Of a stretch of DNA of 64,000 nt, positions 63,657 to 64,000 are shown one piece after another (position 1 is the first letter of the stretch; every line of letters starts with the position of its first letter). The notes under the pieces were generated by a model. The model searched no databases, had not been told where the DNA came from, and was given only the letters and a program-made list of their open reading frames with translations. Source of the stretch: Larkinella bovis (GTDB taxonomy: Bacteria; Bacteroidota; Bacteroidia; Cytophagales; Spirosomataceae); contig NZ_JBHSMA010000002.1 of the NCBI RefSeq assembly GCF_042655385.1, forward strand, positions 310,001 to 374,000, given 5' to 3'. Both the position numbers and the translations under genes were made by a program.

Positions 63657-64000
63657 TTATTTCTCGTGCTTGAAGACTTTCACGATGTACACATTCTCCT
63701 GAATCTTCTTGATCTGATCCTTGCGGGATAGTTTGGCCAGACCGTTTTTGCGACTCATCCGGATCGAATTGTTCTTGAGTGAATCCGTCGGAATGGCAGA
63801 AATTGCCCGGAACAGGTAATCGGTTTTGATCGCGAAGGTAGCGCCTTCCGTGGAGGTTTGCTTGCCGCTGATGATTCCGATGACGTTTCCCTTTTCGTCG
63901 AGCAGCGGCCCGCCGGAGTTCCCGGGATTGACACTGATGGCCACCTGATAAGCCGTTGAATCGCCCCGGTAGCCGGTTTTGGAACTCAGGTATCCTTCGC
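63657..64000 (-). CDS. S1C serine protease (HtrA/DegP-like), C-terminal part only
   Basis: The reading frame continues through the GTG at 63944 to the window edge (EGYLSSKTGYRGDSTAYQVA), so the 5' end lies outside. The catalytic serine motif NPGNSGGPLLDEKGNVIGI and the following substrate-pocket strand (TEGATFAIKTDYLF) identify a trypsin-fold S1C protease. Downstream there is no PDZ domain. Instead a short Lys-rich tail ends in NVYIVKVFKHEK. Full HtrA proteins carry one or two PDZ domains after this point, so this is a PDZ-less variant. His and Asp of the triad are outside the window. A strong terminator follows. Confidence 0.88.
   Translation of the reverse strand, partial: EGYLSSKTGYRGDSTAYQVAISVNPGNSGGPLLDEKGNVIGIISGKQTSTEGATFAIKTDYLFRAISAIPTDSLKNNSIRMSRKNGLAKLSRKDQIKKIQENVYIVKVFKHEK

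Overview
The window is chromosomal DNA of a Bacteroidota bacterium. It most resembles the Cytophagales/Spirosoma group. The signs are SprB-type repeats, a type B type-IX-secretion (T9SS) sorting domain, few Shine-Dalgarno sites, and Bacteroidota-typical families (DUF4932-like, FucP-type porter, short ATE-like transferase). I cannot name the species. No tRNA, rRNA, CRISPR array or insertion sequence was seen.

Region 1 (1-3100) holds the 3' part of a sensor histidine kinase, a convergent secreted DUF4932-like protein with a degenerate HExxH motif, and a small membrane protein.

Region 2 (3356-47053) dominates the window. It is a unidirectional set of cell-surface genes: a 517-aa secreted protein, a 58-codon small ORF, three giant secreted proteins (about 3234, 6195 and 4128 aa, together 40.7 kb), and a 296-aa protein with the only recognisable T9SS sorting domain. 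The giants are separated by 14 bp and then by an ATGA overlap, so they form one transcription unit. They are built from a few reusable super-cassettes: a five-unit SprB block (4 copies), a ~1.25-kb block (8 copies plus 2 divergent ones) and a three-unit ~0.7-kb block (5 copies), joined by Ig/PKD-like domains. Two giants end in related tails with paired dockerin-like Asp/Asn motifs. The two small proteins that bracket the cluster share a paralogous cohesin-like domain. I infer a surface adhesin or gliding assembly that may be joined by cohesin/dockerin-like contacts.

Region 3 (47097-53012) holds a bidirectional terminator, a DUF805 membrane protein, a FabF-type ketoacyl-ACP synthase, and a TPP riboswitch followed by thiM-thiE-thiD-tenA, which salvage thiazole and pyrimidine for thiamine. 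An arginyl-transferase-like GNAT protein and a DUF4287 protein follow on the other strand.

Region 4 (53013-56793) is a tightly coupled three-gene unit: an unrecognised 174-aa protein, an APH-fold kinase with a variant catalytic loop, and a 600-aa protein with a HopA1-family domain followed by what looks like a shrunken LanC-like domain. This set recalls the kinase plus HopA1-like lyase of class V lanthipeptide synthetases, but no convincing precursor peptide is visible. It is the best candidate for an undescribed system here.

Region 5 (56765-64000) holds a TPR histidine kinase, a decayed second histidine kinase, an AraC regulator, a YgiD-like extradiol dioxygenase with a duplicated palindrome upstream, a small secreted protein, a FucP-family sugar/H+ symporter and the C-terminal end of an S1C (HtrA-like) serine protease cut by the window edge.
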